Below are positions 61,301 to 64,000 of a DNA stretch of 64,000 nt, piece by piece. A program made the translations under genes and the position numbers. Origin of the DNA: Jaltomata sinuosa (Eukaryota; Streptophyta; Magnoliopsida; Solanales; Solanaceae); the NCBI GenBank assembly GCA_003996215.1, contig QJPP01003155.1:62001-126000 (forward strand). Reading direction: 5' to 3'. The first letter of the stretch is position 1; each line of letters starts with the position of its first letter. The notes beneath the pieces were generated by a model, which worked only from the letters and a program-made list of their open reading frames with translations, had not been told where the DNA came from and ran no database searches.

Positions 61301-62184
61301 TCTTCAGATTTACTAATAACTATTGCAGAAATCCTCAATTATAAGACAAGAAAGAAAAAAAAACCAGCAATATTTGGTATCAGAAGGTTCTTTTCAAGAA
61401 AAATAAAAACTTTCTATGCTATCAGTTGATATGTCTGCACCTTCTTAAGAGAATTATAACTTAAAATTTCGACTGTAATAGCTTCTTTCTGACAAAGACT
61501 CCTAATAATTTTAGTTGTTCTCCACTTCCCTGAATTGCTTCCATGTGACCCCAGAAAATTTGAACTCACCAGTAAACACAGACAAAATCAGCCTAGTACC
61601 AGTCCAAACTCCAAAACCGGTAATCTCTGTCAAGCTCTCATAATCTCAAGTAGAATTTTGCAATTTTAATATCAAAAATACTTGAGACAAACACTTTTGC
61701 ACCAAAAATTTGATAAAGTGGCATTTACACAGTACGCCTCCAGTTACCAAAGGTCATTGCCGGTTCACATTAAAACCAACTAGTGAGAACAAGTAAACGT
61801 TTTAGGAGTTGGTATTGAATATATGAAATGATGAAATTACCCAAAGCGACCGGTCTTCCAGGCCTGGCCATGCTTGCCACTGCCACCAATCCTAGAAATA
61901 CTAACAAAATCCTCTTCAGAGAAAACAGCGTCGTTGTAAGCCAAAAGCGCAGGGCCTTGCCACTGTGCGAGCTTATCAGAGAGCAATGAGTCGGTACCGT
62001 GATTCCGGCGGTCAAGGCAGAGGCAAACTTTGGTAGCTCCGGCATCGTCGGCGTTCTGAATGAGCTCCTTAAGCACCGTCGTTCCCTCTGGATAATTCAA
62101 CAAAACCTCTCGGATTCTCCGAGTTAGATCTACTTTCTGACCGAAATCTTCAAGGAGGATTGACTCCGGTGACGTAGAATCCAT
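10123..62184 (-). CDS. Plant sacsin homologue: giant GHKL-ATPase/RING-finger protein, 13 exons, 4,758 aa
   Basis: Join of exons 62184-61841, 61084-60358, 56179-50196, 47753-46276, 38103-37840, 36098-35878, 31290-31019, 29956-26911, 26828-26696, 23120-22606, 22396-21494, 21052-20861 and 10320-10123. All twelve introns are GT-AG, all phases fit, and the sum is 14,277 nt without an internal stop. Three repeat units of about 1,370-1,400 residues begin with Hsp90-like ATPase modules: N-box ELIQNADDA at 40-48, ELVQNAEDA at 1412-1420, and a degenerate DLLELADCC at 2812-2820. Glycine-lid motifs GRFGVGFN (112-119) and GRFGLGFN follow in units 1 and 2. The C terminus has a helical, coiled-coil-like stretch (about 4640-4705) and a C3HC4 RING (Cys4712, 4715, 4727, His4729, Cys4732, 4735, 4742, 4745). 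Animal sacsin is a chaperone-like protein with ubiquitin-like, DnaJ and HEPN domains. Plant homologues such as Arabidopsis At5g23110 have a similar length and a RING instead, so a role in ubiquitin-linked protein quality control is an inference. The ATG at 62184 is chosen because the ATPase module starts just after it. Confidence 0.93.
10321..11293 (-). other. Intron 12, part nearest exon 13 (host sequence)
   Basis: Non-coding. It lies between the acceptor of exon 13 (tttgcag at 10322-10321) and the gypsy element. I see no other element except an inverted copy (10417-10436) of a 20-base segment found beyond the gene at 9801-9820. Confidence 0.75.
11297..12529 (+). repeat. 5' LTR of the gypsy element, truncated at its 3' side
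   Basis: Matches 15622-16838 of the 3' LTR, including ttgttttgagaagactaaaa and tatgatatgatatgatatgc, with scattered differences and two small indels. Similarity stops at about 12529 (agctatgat), where reverse-transcriptase coding sequence begins at once. About 630 bp of LTR end is missing. Confidence 0.88.
12533..15340 (+). pseudogene. Gypsy pol remnant: RT, altered RNase H, integrase, chromodomain-like end
   Basis: RT begins at IDVLPDTRPISIPP and continues YRMAPAELRELKEQ, then FVRKKDGS, MPFGLTNASAAF and FIDDILIYS in shifting frames. A longer frame (13142-14197) covers RT end, RNase H and the integrase zinc finger (CPNCQ, then TAG). The core (14228-14893) has DSIWVIVDQMTKSAHFLPV and FHPQTDGQ. 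The 3' part (14868-15340) ends in a chromodomain-like segment after a TAG at 15198. The RNase H catalytic segment around 13430-13535 is replaced by unrelated in-frame sequence. Confidence 0.85.
15622..17467 (+). repeat. 3' LTR of the gypsy element (about 1.85 kb)
   Basis: Starts after the purine tract at 15609-15618 and ends near ggcgtgaca at about 17467. It is the complete LTR copy; the 5' copy lacks the last 630 bp or so. It contains a short GATAT microsatellite near 16768-16785. Confidence 0.85.
17472..19390. other. Intron 12 middle part, unassigned, with one organelle-like patch
   Basis: No gene identified. Frames at 17491-17853 (+) and 17981-18418 (-) are open but match no family I recognise and show no domain. 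The segment at about 18155-18375 has higher GC than its surroundings and reads like plant mitochondrial DNA, but I could not name a gene. A perfect hairpin (11-base arms) lies at 18476-18499. Confidence 0.45.
19391..20578. mobile_element. PIF/Harbinger-like element with CCA-rich core, copy 2
   Basis: Same family as 7455-8553. It shares catttgtttgcac, taatggaggtctgaatctga and aaaaacaaacagtcttaatc, the CCA/ACC-rich core, and an end at caaaagaggcc. The left terminus has lost the ggcct start. It sits in intron 12 of the host gene, about 280 bp from the donor of exon 12. Confidence 0.78.
20861..21052 (-). CDS. Sacsin-like gene, exon 12 (residues 4630-4693), coiled-coil-like
   Basis: Frame reads GNQQQQLQALQHGRVSATEL and continues with heptad-like leucines (VQAVQEMLSAAG, LQEQFKDSQAALLLEQ). 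This segment leads into the RING finger. It lies in phase 0 on both sides, so skipping it would not shift the frame. Confidence 0.88.
21494..22396 (-). CDS. Sacsin-like gene, exon 11 (residues 4329-4629)
   Basis: Begins ELYCEEHLQSLECIGSVS and ends VQSRPSE before gtacat. It includes a region rich in aromatic and basic residues around FHPLRPFYAGEIVAWRQQNG, which reads like a compact beta-rich domain. I do not recognise a named domain here. Introns 10 and 11 (209 and 441 bp) are free of recognisable transposons. Confidence 0.92.
22606..23120 (-). CDS. Sacsin-like gene, exon 10 (residues 4157-4328)
   Basis: Begins DKEALCQVAFMPAANGTRLV after a pyrimidine-rich tract and tgccag. It ends KKLSDVVIE before gtaccc. 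No known motif beyond the sacsin homology. Followed by a 209-bp intron. Confidence 0.92.
23340..23600 (+). mobile_element. Ty1/copia-type LTR end with primer-binding site
   Basis: A TATA-like segment (tataaatacc near 23509), a leader-like stretch and the end ctaca are followed directly by tggtatcaaagcc (23586-23598), which matches the initiator-tRNA primer site used by copia elements. The LTR start is not clear. Only the first bases of the interior remain. Lies in intron 9. Confidence 0.6.
23640..24289. repeat. GC-rich inverted segments (possible foldback MITE)
   Basis: A gggtgc triplet-like tandem (23694-23717) is answered by acccgcacccgaatccgag (24258-24276) and other ccgaatcc/ggattcg segments at 24195-24275. 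The ends could pair, and the patch is far richer in GC than the intron around it. No clean termini or duplication were found. Confidence 0.4.
24290..26570 (+). pseudogene. hAT-family transposase pseudogene
   Basis: Broken frames carry hAT features: an upstream LNLYFLQKSPEKGK-type linker, a DKWTPRNGKMTIDVFVNYP segment, and the C-terminal dimerisation region (RERNWCVFEH, then IHSKKRNRLELSRLTDLVYI, KYHIKLKRRYD) near 26030-26260. Many stops and shifts. No terminal inverted repeats were resolved. It lies in intron 9 antisense to the host gene and contains a small MITE at about 25590-25722. Confidence 0.75.
25590..25722. mobile_element. Small MITE inside the hAT pseudogene
   Basis: Contains gataagttatcccatataaa and ends ccaaacgactcc. 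It resembles in short form the ends of the element at 62464-63769 (gggataagttat, accaaacaacccc). The left end lacks a clean gtttggt match, so the boundary is approximate. Confidence 0.5.
26696..26828 (-). CDS. Sacsin-like gene, exon 9 (residues 4113-4157), 133 bp
   Basis: A short exon found by splice-site and frame reasoning. After an 82-bp intron it reads VIGRNSGEDTLAHWPATTG and continues to YLDRVWSSISAS. Its frame (phase 0 in, phase 1 out) links exon 8 to exon 10 exactly. Acceptor actgtag, donor ttcag|gtactt. Confidence 0.88.
26911..29956 (-). CDS. Sacsin-like gene, exon 8 (residues 3097-4112), 3,046 bp
   Basis: Second-longest exon; the main body of sacsin unit 3. It begins RYMAYNLTPVGGVAALIS and contains the unit-type motifs FLVCHNQGRFLF and LIEAWNRELM, which correspond to the post-ATPase part of units 1 and 2. 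It ends VLRHLQ before the donor gtatgg. No internal stop. Confidence 0.94.
29957..31018 (-). other. Intron 7 (1,062 bp)
   Basis: No coding segment seen. It holds two adjacent copies of a self-complementary 22-base motif (agctttatttttgaaaataaag) near 30373-30436 and a run of G residues near 30048-30058. Confidence 0.85.
31019..31290 (-). CDS. Sacsin-like gene, exon 7 (residues 3007-3097)
   Basis: Begins ISLSIWEQGSPQPSLEYS and ends GQTRNMALD plus two bases of Arg3097. It has no similarity to the surrounding transposons, and both splice junctions fit (ttttcag| and ag|gtagat). Placed between exons 6 and 8 by frame continuity. Confidence 0.9.
31291..32385 (-). other. Intron 6, part next to exon 7
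   Basis: Non-coding host-like intron sequence. It holds a loosely duplicated patch (aatgttatgagatgagatca-type) near 31315-31345 and 31402-31430. No element recognised. Confidence 0.65.
32386..32729 (+). mobile_element. L1-type LINE fragment (end of RT region)
   Basis: Open frame with LILINVVLDSLPTYVMSMF, KLRRDFLWNGD and GFHLVKWDDV, then GGLGIRNLKLHN, the post-RT region of plant L1 ORF2. The equivalent part of the large LINE is at 44455-44700. Cut at both ends; the Ty1/copia remnant follows directly. Confidence 0.8.
33760..33904 (-). mobile_element. 5'-truncated LINE (about 145 bp) inside the copia remnant
   Basis: A T-rich start (the poly-A tail on the minus strand) is followed by aaactggtaaacttgtattc, close to the 3' end style of the large LINE. 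Flanked by acctgacatttctttt at about 33743-33758 and 33905-33920, a 16-bp target duplication that repeats copia coding sequence. Confidence 0.75.
34430..34865 (+). other. Probable mitochondrial DNA insertion with an rps3 fragment (NUMT)
   Basis: Immediately after the copia RNase H tail the sequence reads [20 protein letters not shown] and GFRLG (about 34430-34502), which I recognise as plant mitochondrial ribosomal protein S3. The match ends there. The rest, up to where copia coding resumes (cttgcagatattttcacc at 34869), has organelle-like composition but is not identified, as would happen if it came from a rearranged mitochondrial region. Not a functional gene. Confidence 0.7.
35086..35877 (-). 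mobile_element. Intron 6 end with a 5'-truncated LINE (35423-35567)
   Basis: LINE 3' end on the minus strand: tttatcaagtaaaaggtttc, then aaggccaacttggccgtata. Flanked by CCCATTAAAATAC at 35410-35422 and 35568-35580 (13 bp, perfect). A partial extra copy of the junction (cagatcccattataatac, ttttttatcaagta) lies just to the left at 35361-35392. The rest is ordinary intron. Confidence 0.72.
35878..36098 (-). CDS. Sacsin-like gene, exon 6 (residues 2933-3006)
   Basis: Encodes GTNLTERFRDQFSPLL and onward to LFLKSVLQ, matching the DQFSP and LFL(K/R)(S/N)V positions that follow the ATPase modules of units 1 and 2. Acceptor tgttcag; donor ttgcag|gtactg, phase 0. Confidence 0.92.
36099..37839 (-). 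other. Intron 5 (1,741 bp)
   Basis: Non-coding. Contains a MITE-like patch at about 36265-36540 (starts tggccccatttggaag; rich in ttgaagttgaa segments that pair with cttcaa segments) and the truncated LINE at 36731-36981. The rest is AT-rich and unassigned. Confidence 0.65.
36731..36981 (-). mobile_element. 5'-truncated L1 LINE with perfect 19-bp target duplication
   Basis: Flanked by CATGAATTCATTATGCTTT at 36712-36730 and 36982-37000. The minus strand reads the ORF2 C terminus WWAVWKERNSRCFD, then KVKLNCLLLLCFWC, the same family as the large LINE in intron 4 (WWTIWKERNDRCFE, KIKLNCILLFCFWC). Poly-A appears as the T run at 36728-36736. Confidence 0.88.
37840..38103 (-). CDS. Sacsin-like gene, exon 5 (residues 2845-2933)
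   Basis: Follows in frame from exon 4 as GDFQGPALVVILEGANLSRD. It contains the weak glycine-lid counterpart NYGLGLLSCFSISDF and a FDPKGLAL stretch, both recognisable as a worn ATPase module when compared with units 1 and 2. Acceptor ttttgcag at 38105-38104; donor aga g|gtacat. Confidence 0.92.
38104..39325. repeat. Intron 4, low-complexity block: C-rich, short tandem repeats, AG-rich
   Basis: C/T-rich part at 38545-38840 (polyproline-like frame, not credible). Then come repeats of caagtgtcgaagttgctaca (three copies, 38862-38920) and gtagttgttgcaac-type units to 39052, and then an AG-rich part (39215-39320). The segment cagaaaatcaagcaa at 38847 is inverted at 39046 (ttgcttgattttctg), so the repeats sit between inverted ends. 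No gene. Confidence 0.7.
39681..40168. mobile_element. hAT-type MITE, 488 bp, inside the large LINE
   Basis: Inverted ends CAGGGGCGGAGCTA and, read on the minus strand, CTGAGGCGGAGCCA. Flanked by ACTAGATG at 39673-39680 and 40169-40176, an 8-bp duplication as made by hAT transposases. Removing the element and one duplicate leaves LINE ORF1 in frame (FKSFDITRWMSTEEV), which proves the insertion. It contains a tRNA-like segment. Confidence 0.88.
39811..39890 (+). other. tRNA-like segment with pol III A and B boxes
   Basis: A-box-like TAGCTCAGTGGT (39816-39827) and B-box-like GGTTCGAAAC (39869-39878), 41 bp apart, as in tRNA genes and tRNA-derived SINEs. The rest does not fold as an obvious complete tRNA, so this is probably a SINE head or a tRNA relic rather than a tRNA gene. 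Confidence 0.55.
46276..47753 (-). CDS. Sacsin-like gene, exon 4 (residues 2352-2845)
   Basis: Covers the end of unit 2 and the start of the third ATPase-like module. The N-box equivalent reads DLLELADCC at residues 2812-2820, so the ATP/Mg-binding Asn is Leu2816 and the paired Asp is Cys2819. It continues with LHLIFDKREH and SLLQHNLG. Acceptor ttctgtag; donor cta g|gtaatg, one base into Gly2845. Confidence 0.93.
47754..50195 (-). other. Intron 3 (2,442 bp) with two repeat-bounded regions
   Basis: Non-coding. 48365-48540 and 49205-49335 are related direct copies (caaggcaca near their starts; aatgtgggat, atatccaact, aagaac further on) enclosing about 660 bp with diverged internal repeats (gtgctgc, gcgatcacc). 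This may be an old LTR pair or short retroelement. The TRIM at 49552-49888 is separate. At 48173 a segment aggggtgtcaatggtacggt looks like the start of another small element. Confidence 0.55.
49552..49888 (-). mobile_element. TRIM retrotransposon A (337 bp)
   Basis: Two direct repeats of about 120 bp (49552-49672 and 49769-49888; taaagaaatggatcttgg, aaaagctagct, ggagaccacccatcccatta, gatgtgggac). Between them, on the minus strand, lies the primer-binding site tggtatcagagcatg next to the 5' repeat, and a purine tract (gggcgtgagggaggg) next to the 3' repeat. Such short LTR-PBS-PPT-LTR units without coding capacity are TRIMs. Confidence 0.82.
50196..56179 (-). CDS. Sacsin-like gene, exon 3 (residues 358-2352), 5,984 bp
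   Basis: A single very long exon. It carries the rest of unit 1 (starting DDVLKQGRAFCFLPLP) and nearly all of unit 2. ATPase module 2 lies at about 53077-52700: N-box ELVQNAEDA with Asn1416, WQGPALYCFNDSVF, GRFGLGFNCVYH and a VMFDP motif. The FCFLPLPV(K/I)TGL motif occurs both at the exon start and again after module 2, confirming the tandem units. Acceptor tttttcag at 56181-56180; donor atcag|gtgtgt at 50196/50195, leaving two bases of Arg2352. Confidence 0.94.
56180..57329 (-). other. Intron 2, part next to exon 3
   Basis: Non-coding, with a G-rich patch (aaggaggggaggggggg, 56284-56300). No element recognised. Confidence 0.65.
57330..58860 (-). mobile_element. L1 LINE remnant (C-terminal half of ORF2), split by TRIM B
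   Basis: The minus strand reads LLRRVIADKYGITEGGW, VYFWGHNWCGEVLLKDEFQS and, past the TRIM, a NKRAFEGVE-type end near 57550. These are the segments that follow RT in plant L1 elements. Poly-A appears as T at 57358-57367. Heavily mutated. Lies in intron 2, sense to the host gene. Confidence 0.72.
58072..58423 (-). mobile_element. TRIM retrotransposon B (352 bp)
   Basis: Direct repeats of 130 bp at 58072-58201 and 58294-58423 (both tgtaaaattagg ... cattcttcaaca). The primer-binding site on the minus strand (ggcatcagagcagga) lies just inside the right-hand repeat and a purine-rich stretch just inside the other. Ends TG/CA. Same family as TRIM A. It interrupts the LINE remnant. Confidence 0.85.
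58861..59204 (-). other. Intron 2, short unassigned stretch
   Basis: AT-rich DNA between the LINE remnant and the TRIM mosaic. Nothing recognised. Confidence 0.6.
59205..60265. mobile_element. Mosaic of TRIM-like LTR and primer-site fragments in both orientations
   Basis: Minus strand: LTR-like 59411-59785 (split by the SINE) with primer site ggtatcagagtagg at its edge. Plus strand: an LTR end at about 59790-59867 followed by tggtatcagagcagg (59872-59886), and another LTR-like block at 59940-60046 followed by a worn primer site. The unit gcttaa...tttta(g)at(g/a)agatggtcac recurs at 59225-59260 (inverted), 59830 and 60215. Probably several overlapping insertions and rearrangements. Confidence 0.65.
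59431..59670 (-). mobile_element. TS/SolS-type tRNA-derived SINE
   Basis: On the minus strand it reads a tRNA-like head (gggtgtggcctagtggtcaa, then the B box ggttcaaatcccagcgg) and ends near gaccacggtcatc followed by a tail seen as T at 59430-59440. Flanked by aaacggatct at 59421-59430 and 59671-59680. This closely matches the TS SINE family known from tobacco and potato. It is inserted into a TRIM-like LTR. Confidence 0.88.
60358..61084 (-). CDS. Sacsin-like gene, exon 2 (residues 115-357)
   Basis: Completes ATPase module 1 (GVGFNSVYHLTDLPSFVSG, then VVLFDPQG) and continues into the post-ATPase part of sacsin unit 1. Acceptor AG at 61086-61085, donor aag|gtaatg at 60358/60357, phase 0. Confidence 0.93.
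61085..61840 (-). other. Intron 1 of the sacsin-like gene (756 bp)
   Basis: Donor gtaatt, acceptor ttcttccag. AT-rich. I see no recognisable mobile element or coding segment in it. Confidence 0.9.
61841..62184 (-). CDS. Sacsin-like gene, exon 1 (residues 1-115)
   Basis: Starts with ATG GAT TCT at 62184. Encodes the first half of ATPase module 1, including ELIQNADDA with Asn44 and Asp47 and the WQGPALLAYNDAVF segment. It ends inside the Gly115 codon, after the bases of GRF plus GG; the donor is GT at 61840-61839. Confidence 0.93.
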
Positions 62185-62463
62185 TTCTTATTAGGGATCA
62201 AGTCCGCAACTTGTGAGTCAAGTCATTACAACAAGTAGATTTGATGTGCGAACCAACAATGACCGACTGAAGAAGAGGAAGAATATATATTTTATTTTTA
62301 TATTTGTTTATTTATTTATATAATTTATATATACTATCTGTGAAAGAAGAAAGAATAAAATGAGGCGCCAAAGCCCAAGCATGATGAGAAATCTTCTTTT
62401 CTCTTTTTTTTCTTTTTTGCCCTTTCTGGCAATCGGATTTGGGGAGGGGGGAGAATACCGTAA
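62185..62463 (-). promoter_or_regulatory. Putative 5' UTR and core promoter of the sacsin-like gene
   Basis: The 278 bp between the ATG and the nearest transposon. On the minus strand, TATA-like segments (tatataaatta near 62334-62324, tataaataaa near 62322-62313) lie about 130-150 bp from the ATG. They are followed by a CT-rich stretch (ttcttcctcttcttcagtc near 62288-62265), as is common around plant transcription starts. The exact start is not determined. Confidence 0.4.
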
Positions 62464-63769
62464 AGGGTCGTTTGGTTGAAAATAAGTTATCCTGGGATTA
62501 ATTATTTTGAAATTAACTATTCCAGGAAAAGTTATTCCATCATGTATATAGGCATACTTAAGACCTTAATTAGCCAATATAGCCTAAGTTTGTATTAATT
62601 ACAAATCGTATCCAAATAGCAATACTTTGAAAAACCCTCTCTTCCCTCTCTCTTATTTTGTCGCCTCTCTCCCCCTCTCCCTTTCTCTCTGTCTCTGCCT
62701 CCCTCTCTCTCACTACTTCTGCTCGCCTCCCTTTCCCTCTCTCGCTGCCTCCCTCTCTCTCGTCACTATCCTCAGAGCTTCACTGCTCTCATCTGCTCGC
62801 CTGAAAAATACCAAATATACACATGAATATCTGTTGATGCTTCTATCCTCAAAATTTGTTCCTCTGCCATTTTCGCTTTAAATACCAGACTTGATTCACC
62901 GGCAAGGATTTGAACTCGTGGTATGTACTTATTTCATCTTATCAGCCTTTAGGCTATATATCTATCCATCAAGGCTTCTTAACACAGAGCTTGATGGAGA
63001 ATGTTCAGGAAAAATCACTTTGAGTTTTTGACAATATATTTTTTATGCTTGTTTTTTGTATTCATTAATTCAAATTGTATTTGTTGATACAACTTGCATC
63101 ATCCAAATACAAAAGATACATTTGTATACAATTATATTCGTTGATACATTTGTATTTGTTAATACGAATTGTATTCATTCACACTTCTATTTGTTGATAT
63201 GAATTGTATTCGTTGATACAACTTGAACAATTCAAATATAAATGATATAAACGATACATTATTTGTATTTGTATATGATAGACTAAAAAAAATACAAATG
63301 ATGCATAGACTTGTTTATATACAAATACAACTGATAAAAATTTGATATATTTGAAGGAGAGACAGAGATGTGAAAATACCAAATACAAATGATAAGTTTG
63401 ATACATTTGAAGGAGAGATAGAGATGTGAAAATACAAAATACAAGAGAAATACAATCAGTAATTAGCTACTGTATTTGTATTTTATATCAAATACAGTAA
63501 ATTGCATACAGTTGATACAGCGGGTAGCGAGCGAAAATGAATACAACGGGGCTACAGATTGTAATTATTGAAAGTGTTGCTATGTTAGCCTATTTTCACC
63601 TATAGTTAGGCTATTTCTGAAAGTTGCCCTAACTTATTACATCACTATGGTATAAATGGTGGGATAAGTTATTCCAAACCTGCCAACCAAACAAGACACC
63701 AAAAACTTATCAGGACTATTTATTTTATCCCAGAACTATTTATTTTTATCTCTCACACCAAACAACCCC
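62464..63769. mobile_element. PIF/Harbinger-like element (1.3 kb) at the promoter edge
   Basis: Inverted ends agggtcgtttggt and, on the minus strand, ggggttgtttggt (11 of 13 bases). Flanked by TAA at 62461-62463 and 63770-63772. Subterminal gataagttat and tccaggata-type segments also pair. No transposase. A second inverted pair near 62560-62620 and 63565-63635 (agcctaa, tagcaa(t/c)act) suggests a further element nested within, with repeated gttgatacaact/aatac motifs at 63080-63510. Confidence 0.75.
62885..62960 (-). other. tRNA-like fragment (B box) inside the nested element
   Basis: The minus strand reads ccacgagttcaaatcc (62909-62924), a good pol III B box, with an A-box-like tagcctaaaggctgata (62939-62955) in front. 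Likely a SINE or tRNA relic rather than a functional tRNA gene. Confidence 0.4.
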
Positions 63770-63772
63770 TAA

Positions 63773-64000
63773 GCGACAGGGTTATCCATGGTTTTTAAAA
63801 AATTAATTAAACCAATTCAACAATGGTACAAAATCATAATTATTACTACTATATATAAGAGGTTACAGCAGGCAGCTCAAGCAGATAACTTTTAGACGAC
63901 ATGTTTGCTTGAGTTGTCTGCTTGCAGAGCCCCTGTCACGACTCAACTATCGGGCCGTGCAGGCACCTACTCTAATCCACCTAGATAGGAGAACCCTTAC
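63773..64000. other. Intergenic end of window, possible start of an LTR repeat
   Basis: No gene. The last 65 bases (tgtcacgactcaactatcgg, gccgtgcaggcacctac) resemble the start of Ty3/gypsy LTRs common in Solanaceae, but the window ends before this can be tested. Confidence 0.35.

Overview
The window is plant nuclear DNA: AT-rich, with GT-AG introns and a dense mix of plant transposons. A SINE that closely resembles the tobacco/potato TS (SolS) family, together with the style of the LTR elements and MITEs, points to a member of the Solanaceae. I cannot fix the genus from the sequence alone.

One gene dominates. A plant sacsin homologue lies on the minus strand from the ATG at 62184 to the TGA at 10123 and covers 52,062 bp. 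I could assemble 13 exons whose junctions are all GT-AG and keep one open frame. They total 14,277 nt and encode 4,758 residues. The protein has three tandem sacsin units, each led by a GHKL (Hsp90-type) ATPase module, and ends in a coiled-coil-like segment and a C3HC4 RING finger. The first two ATPase modules keep the N-box Asn (residues 44 and 1416). In the third it is Leu (residue 2816), so that module looks degenerate. I see no other host gene.

The remaining 37.8 kb inside the gene is intron, mostly made of transposons. Intron 12 (10.5 kb) holds a chromodomain Ty3/gypsy element with two LTRs but a deleted gag-protease region, and a CCA-rich PIF/Harbinger-like element. Intron 9 holds a dead hAT transposase with a small MITE in it. 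Intron 6 holds an L1 fragment and a Ty1/copia remnant; that remnant was itself hit by a short LINE and by a segment carrying a piece of mitochondrial rps3. Intron 4 holds a nearly full-length L1 LINE (39423-45823, 12-bp target duplication) inserted in an older LINE and carrying a 488-bp hAT MITE with an 8-bp duplication. Introns 3 and 2 hold TRIM elements, a minus-strand LINE and a SINE sitting inside a TRIM-like LTR. Intron 5 holds a 5'-truncated LINE with a perfect 19-bp duplication. The long autonomous elements are nearly all antisense to the host gene.

Downstream of the gene (1-10.1 kb) are a decayed Ty3/gypsy pol fragment (865-2571) and a nested structure: an outer inverted-repeat element (about 5290-9537) contains a Mutator-like element (6327-9436, 9-bp duplication), which contains a tandem array of about 115-bp units, which is split by a PIF/Harbinger-like element (7455-8553, TAA duplication). 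Upstream of the start codon, a 1.3-kb PIF/Harbinger-like element (62464-63769) begins about 280 bp from the ATG and probably forms the edge of the promoter.
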